DNA from: Polytrichum commune | Lineage: Eukaryota > Streptophyta > Polytrichopsida > Polytrichales > Polytrichaceae | Assembly (NCBI GenBank): GCA_950295325.1 | Contig: OX485803.1 | Location: 35,851,554 to 35,915,553, forward strand | Length of the DNA stretch: 64,000 nt | Reading direction: 5' to 3' | Shown: piece after piece, positions 60,001-64,000 of the stretch | Layout: each line of letters opens with the position of its first letter | How positions within the stretch are numbered: the stretch's first letter is position 1 | Made by a program: the position numbers and the translations under genes | The notes under the pieces: generated by a model | Told to the model about the DNA's origin: nothing | What the model saw: only the letters and a program-made list of their open reading frames with translations | Database searches by the model: none

Positions 60001-61749
60001 TCTTTTCTCATACTTTGGTAGCATGATAGGCAAGTTGAGGATGCTATCTTGAAGACAACATTCTCTACTAGCGTTTATCTTGTTGTACAGGATGTCTAAC
60101 TATGTGATACAAATGCTTCTGGGACTGTGGTTTACACTTTGGCCTTATACTATAATTGGGCGTTTCAGGGCACTGCCGGTACGGTGAAGATTTAGCTGTG
60201 GAGCTTGTGTCAGCTCTGAAACTAGTACTTACAACTTGTGGAAGTTGCCGAATAACCTTTTCACGTAGAACCCCTTCTCAGGTACTCGTGTACTGAATGA
60301 CTGATTTTTACATTCGTCACTTGATATGTGATGGATTGTACTGTTGTGAATTACTTTGACAGCCTCTTCAACTTTCTGACTACTAACAAAAATGATTTCA
60401 ACATTATTGCAGATCATGAAGTTGGTGATTAGAGAATTAGGGCAACACCCAAAAGTTTACATCTGGGATGGCAGAGGTACAATTCCTTAGAGTTACGATT
60501 CTAATCTTGTGAGGTGGTTTTGTTGCTGGCTCACTCCAAATACTACCTTGCTATGGGGCTTGTATTAGAACGAATCATATTTTGCTGACATGTGATAAGT
60601 GATATGTAGTCCTCTTTCAAAAACAAGGCTGTAGTTTTTTTCGTTTTTTTAATGGAAGTAATGATTTTCTTTTGTATGCACATATGGTTGGTGTTTTCCA
60701 GGTCCGAATCCTCACCTTGGGCATCTCGCTTGGGGTGATGCATTTGTCGTAACAGCTGATTCTGTCAGCATGTTGAGCGAAGCATGCAGTACAGGGTGTG
60801 TAGAATTTCTCCACTTATGTGCACTAGCTTCCGGCTACACATGTTCTTCCTTTTGCTGAGCGAATTGTGAAGGATTGTTTTTTCTTGTTTTAAATTGGCA
60901 TGATGGAGAAGGGCCATTGGAAAACTGGAGATAGTAACATCGAACTCCACATTTTAGCTTGCTGCTCTTTCAAATCAATTGCTGAGAGTCATGTCTGTTT
61001 ACAACCAAACCTAAGAGCAGTAAGCTAAAAGCACCTAAGAGCAGTTTTTTAGGTTTTGTCTAGTACTTATCTAGTTTTGTCTTGCATAATGTAAGGTAGT
61101 GAGCCTCATATACTCTTTGATTATTTAAACATCTCAGAAAGAGAACCTGGTAAGTCACTGTACTTAATTGGTATTATTGGGAGGTGTGGACCATGATATA
61201 CTCCCTCTAGACTGCTTTGTGAATTGCCAGGCAAAGGCTACATATTTGAGGGTATAGGATCTTCCTTGGGTCATTTGCATTCCTAACAAAGCTTCTTGAT
61301 GTCCAATTGGCTCTTGGTAACATTTTAGCTTTTCTGAACAGGAAGCCTGTATATGTGATTGGAGGGGAGAGATGTCGATGGAAGTTTGTTGACTTTCAGA
61401 AGACTCTACGCCAAAGAGGTCTTACTCGAGCTCTAACAGGAGGAGAAGATGTGAGCATCTCTCTCTACACATGTTGGTTTGATCTTTTTGGCTGGCCTGT
61501 TTCAGCAACTCTTGGTGCACATTTAATGCACAGTTGCATTCCACATTGGAACAGAAGCAGATTCGAAGTCCCTAAAAAGGTTCCTGTAATCAAGAGTGAA
61601 GAATTTTAATGTCAACCCTCATTCATCCTCCTTTTCTTTCTTTTTTGCAGATGAGAGATAGTTGGAGCTACCCTCCTCTGAATGATACATATGAAGCAGC
61701 CAAGAGAATCCGTGGAGCACTTGCAGAACGGGGGTGGAGCTTAAATTAG
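57014..61749 (+). CDS. ELM1: mitochondrial fission protein ELM1 (ten exons)
   Basis: Exons: 57014-57211, 58174-58466, 58921-59017, 59405-59554, 59817-59943, 60169-60281, 60413-60476, 60702-60795, 61342-61450, 61651-61749. All nine introns are GT-AG and the frame is continuous, giving 447 residues; Arabidopsis ELM1 has 427. It belongs to the DUF1022/Mito_fiss_Elm1 family. Landmarks: MRSIKLPEPP near the N-terminus, VVRRAVIIGNG, RPKGG at the exon 1/2 join, ASGRDTIS at about 170-179, IQHPRWGLDQFDMIITPLHD, VLTVGALHHAD, HLAWGDAFVVTADSVSMLSE at about 352-371, then ACSTGKPVYV and WSYPPLND near the end. In Arabidopsis ELM1 sits on the mitochondrial surface and recruits the dynamin-related protein DRP3A for fission; the same role is inferred here. 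The first ATG (57014) adds four residues before the one matching the family start (57026); either could be used. Intron 1 is the longest (962 bp). Confidence 0.95.
60966..60990 (+). repeat. 25-bp repeat copy inside ELM1 intron 8
   Basis: CTCTTTCAAATCAATTGCTG plus AGAGT is identical at 62120-62144 in the 3' flank, and the likeness continues through TCTGTT. It may be part of a dispersed repeat. Confidence 0.7.
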
Positions 61750-62993
61750 GAAAAGTGGTTGTCATTGGCCACTGCAATTTTTGTACCCTATGAATCTCTT
61801 CGCAGATTTCACTATTGCTGCTTAGAATTTCTGTTGTGAAGTGAAGCATTGAGATACACACTTCATTGATGTCTTGCAAAAGAGCATTCCCTGTTGAGCT
61901 GGTTTGTCTGTTCTTTTTGTTCTCTTCTTTTGACACACAATACAATCAATTTCTAGGACTCTTTGTAAGCACAACATTAGATGCTGGCAGTGAGCAATCT
62001 TGCTCAAGGCTTGTATCATTGTATATCATAACTCGAGGTGCTTCACCACATGCTGTAAGATGTATAAATCCTGTTAGTAATATCTACTGAAAAAAAGATG
62101 CTACTAGCCTGCTTGTGGCCTCTTTCAAATCAATTGCTGAGAGTTATTTCTGTTCACCACCAAATATATGTTCACAAAGTAGGTATAATATCAGTGTTGT
62201 ATATTTGTGCAATAGATCAATTGCACAAATTTTCTTAATGACCGACCAAAAAGCAAACTGCATATCTTCTATCCACAACCTTTTTGGCACCATTGAGGTC
62301 CATAACTTCCTGTCATTGTTGCAAAAACTATGGAGAATGAAGTGTTGGCGTTTCCCACTAAATTGTCCAGTGGCAACATTATAGATTCAGCTACTGCATC
62401 TAGTCATCTTTATCACTCAAAGTAATTGTAGGGTTTGAATCAATTCTCTGTGAACATTATTCTGAAAAAGAGGTGCTGTGAAACAAAGAGGAAACGATTG
62501 CAAGGCTACAAATTCTAACATATTGGTAATCAGAAGGATTCTCGACTTGGTTTCACATGAGCAAAGCAGGTATTGCAACCCACTCGTTGACAAATCACAA
62601 TACATCTGCTCAACAAATATGAGAAGGCAGTAAAGTACTCTTGCTTTGCAGTTTATCCAATGACATTTCCCCATCAGGTATGCGAGTGTTATTAGGATCA
62701 TTATTTCGACTTCTCTATCTTTTATTGGTCACATTTATGTCTTCAAAATTGTTTTGTGTTACCAAATCTAACATGAAACACCAACAAAAACCAGACCTCC
62801 TCTCAGTTAGTTATGCTTATGAGAAGTGCATGTTTGTTAATTCTTGAATTGAATACATAGGTCCTCCCAACTGTGCTCACTATTGAGTATGGAGTAGTTA
62901 ATTAAATTTGAAGATGCAATCCAATCTCTTTTATGCATGTGCTTGTATGGTGTTTGTTCTTCAATCCTCACCTAACCACACACCAATCAAATA
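61750..62993. other. 3' flank of ELM1
   Basis: Holds the presumed 3' untranslated region and the second copy of the 25-bp repeat (62120-62144). No further gene is visible. Confidence 0.5.
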
Positions 62994-63142
62994 TTGTAGA
63001 GGCTCCCTATTCTGACACATATTAATTATTTTGCCCTCAAAATTTGCCACATGTCATGCTCACATTCACCAAGACCACTTGCATTGCACATGGAAACTAC
63101 ATTCCGGCACATGTAAAGATGGAATAGGGAGCCCTCTACCAT
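62994..63142. mobile_element. small foldback element
   Basis: GTAGAGGCTCCCTATTC at the left and GAATAGGGAGCCCTCTAC at the right form inverted ends about 150 bp apart, with a second, weaker inverted pair (CACATGTCA and GGCACATGT) inside. No target duplication could be fixed. Confidence 0.55.
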
Positions 63143-63192
63143 ATAGGTGTCTGATGAAGTAACCAAATAATACCCATATACCTTAATGCATA

Positions 63193-64000
63193 CTCCCTCC
63201 GTTTCATATCAAAAGTTACGTTTCACTAAATATGTGGGATTAAGGTCATTTTTCGCATTTTTAGCACGAAATTGTGTGCGTTGTATAGCTCTCACTAAGC
63301 ACTTTCTGGTGAGCTAGGGGTGTCCAAAAAAAAATCAATTTTTTTTAACACCAATTTCATTGGAAGCCCGTCATTTTGGGCGGATGGCACCGAAGCTCAT
63401 TTGCTAATGAGTAGTGAGGTTCAGACTCGTGCTCCTTAAGGTTTGTGTTTAGGGTTAGGGTTTTTGAGAAGAAACGGCATGGCGATGTCCATTTCTGATG
63501 AAATTGATGTTGACGGTGATGCTCACGGAGTGGAGATGGAGCCCATTGTGAACAACAAGAAAAAGCCCAACCTGGGTAATGAGAACCGCCAGTTGATCTA
63601 CCAGAAGTTGTTCGCCAAGCAGAGAGACGATGGATCGCTCCCGAAAGGTGGTTTACTCAATGTTGGCAAGGAGTTCGGTGTCACACGTCAATCCATCTCG
63701 CGAATCTGGAATCGTGGAAAGCAATCACTTGCGGCTGACGATCGGTCGGCCAACATATTGAATCGCAAGCAGAAGACGGTCGCAAGAAGAAAATCATCGA
63801 CATGGATCGGATTAAGGCGGTTATGCTAAGACAACGCGAAACTCTGCGGCCGTTAGCAGCTACGCTTGGCGACGTGTCATCCACGACCATTCATCGTCGC
63901 ATTAAGGACAAGAGTCTCAGATTCAAGAGCCTTTCCTCACCGATGCGAACAAGTTGGAGCGGTTGAAGTTTTGCCTGTCCATGTTGACGTACGACACCTT
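63193..64000 (+). mobile_element. Tc1/mariner element with Stowaway-like end, left part
   Basis: Begins CTCCCTCCGTTTCATATCAA right after a TA dinucleotide (63191-63192). CTCCCTCCGT is the hallmark terminus of plant mariner and Stowaway elements, which duplicate TA. A transposase reading frame follows from about 63443. The right end lies beyond the window, so completeness cannot be judged. Confidence 0.88.
63443..64000 (+). pseudogene. plant mariner transposase, N-terminal part, frameshifted
   Basis: The first frame (63443-63829; likely start 63479 or 63485) encodes an acidic N-terminus, then NENRQLIYQKLFAKQRDDGS, GLLNVGKEFGVTRQSISRIW and NRGKQSL: the first helix-turn-helix of plant mariner transposases. 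A shift near 63770 moves to a frame with DGRKKKIIDMDRI, ETLRPLAATLGDVSSTTIHR and RIKDKSL, the second helix-turn-helix. A second shift near 63925 moves to LTDANKLERLKFCLSML, the stretch just before the catalytic domain. The DDE/D triad would lie outside the window. Two frameshifts in 560 bases mean the gene is dead unless they are sequencing errors. Confidence 0.85.

Noticed and set aside
61199..61215. Stowaway-like TACTCCCTCTAG in ELM1 intron 8
   Set aside because: No opposite terminus or TA-bounded element could be found.

Overview
This is nuclear DNA of a land plant with a large, repeat-filled genome. Intron-rich genes of plant type are separated by tens of kilobases of decayed transposons. 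A short TTTAGGG (plant-type telomere) tract is present. The plant-specific mitochondrial fission factor ELM1 is encoded. The Ty3/gypsy remnant and the very long ankyrin-PGG protein would fit a gymnosperm, fern or lycophyte at least as well as a flowering plant, but that placement is an impression and not shown by the sequence.

Only two host genes look intact. (1) A single-exon ankyrin/PGG-type membrane protein of 1205 residues (40283-43900), with about 25 ankyrin repeats laid out as an alternating two-repeat unit and four membrane segments at the C-terminus. Upstream of it lie two related leader-like segments, each ending in a splice donor, and there is a good splice acceptor just before its ATG, so it probably has a spliced 5' leader. 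(2) A ten-exon ELM1 gene (57014-61749), rebuilt here exon by exon. All nine introns are GT-AG, the frame stays open across every junction, and the product is 447 residues.

The rest is transposon territory. 1-12 kb: a minisatellite, a decayed Ty3/gypsy gag-protease, two very short retroposons and two tandem duplications. 14-27 kb: foldback elements, including a clean hAT-type MITE with an 8-bp target duplication. 28-31 kb: the most informative part of the window. An old inverted-repeat element has been hit by a 529-bp Harbinger-type MITE (TTA duplication) and by a 1414-bp hAT-type element (8-bp duplication, 20-bp terminal inverted repeats). The hAT-type element carries two exons and one intron of a SAC-type phosphoinositide phosphatase gene in antisense orientation: a captured host gene fragment. 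33-36 kb: a second copy of the (CTAT)n-tailed retroposon and a long hairpin with nearly identical inner arms. 45-55 kb: a TA/TG microsatellite, an exact 180-bp-period tandem repeat, a hAT transposase relic and an unidentified broken coding segment. 63.2 kb to the end: the left part of a Tc1/mariner element with a Stowaway-like terminus and a frameshifted transposase gene, cut off by the window edge.

The host genes do not form an operon or an evident pathway; their proximity carries no functional message. I saw no tRNA, rRNA or CRISPR-like array, and no clear organelle DNA insertion.
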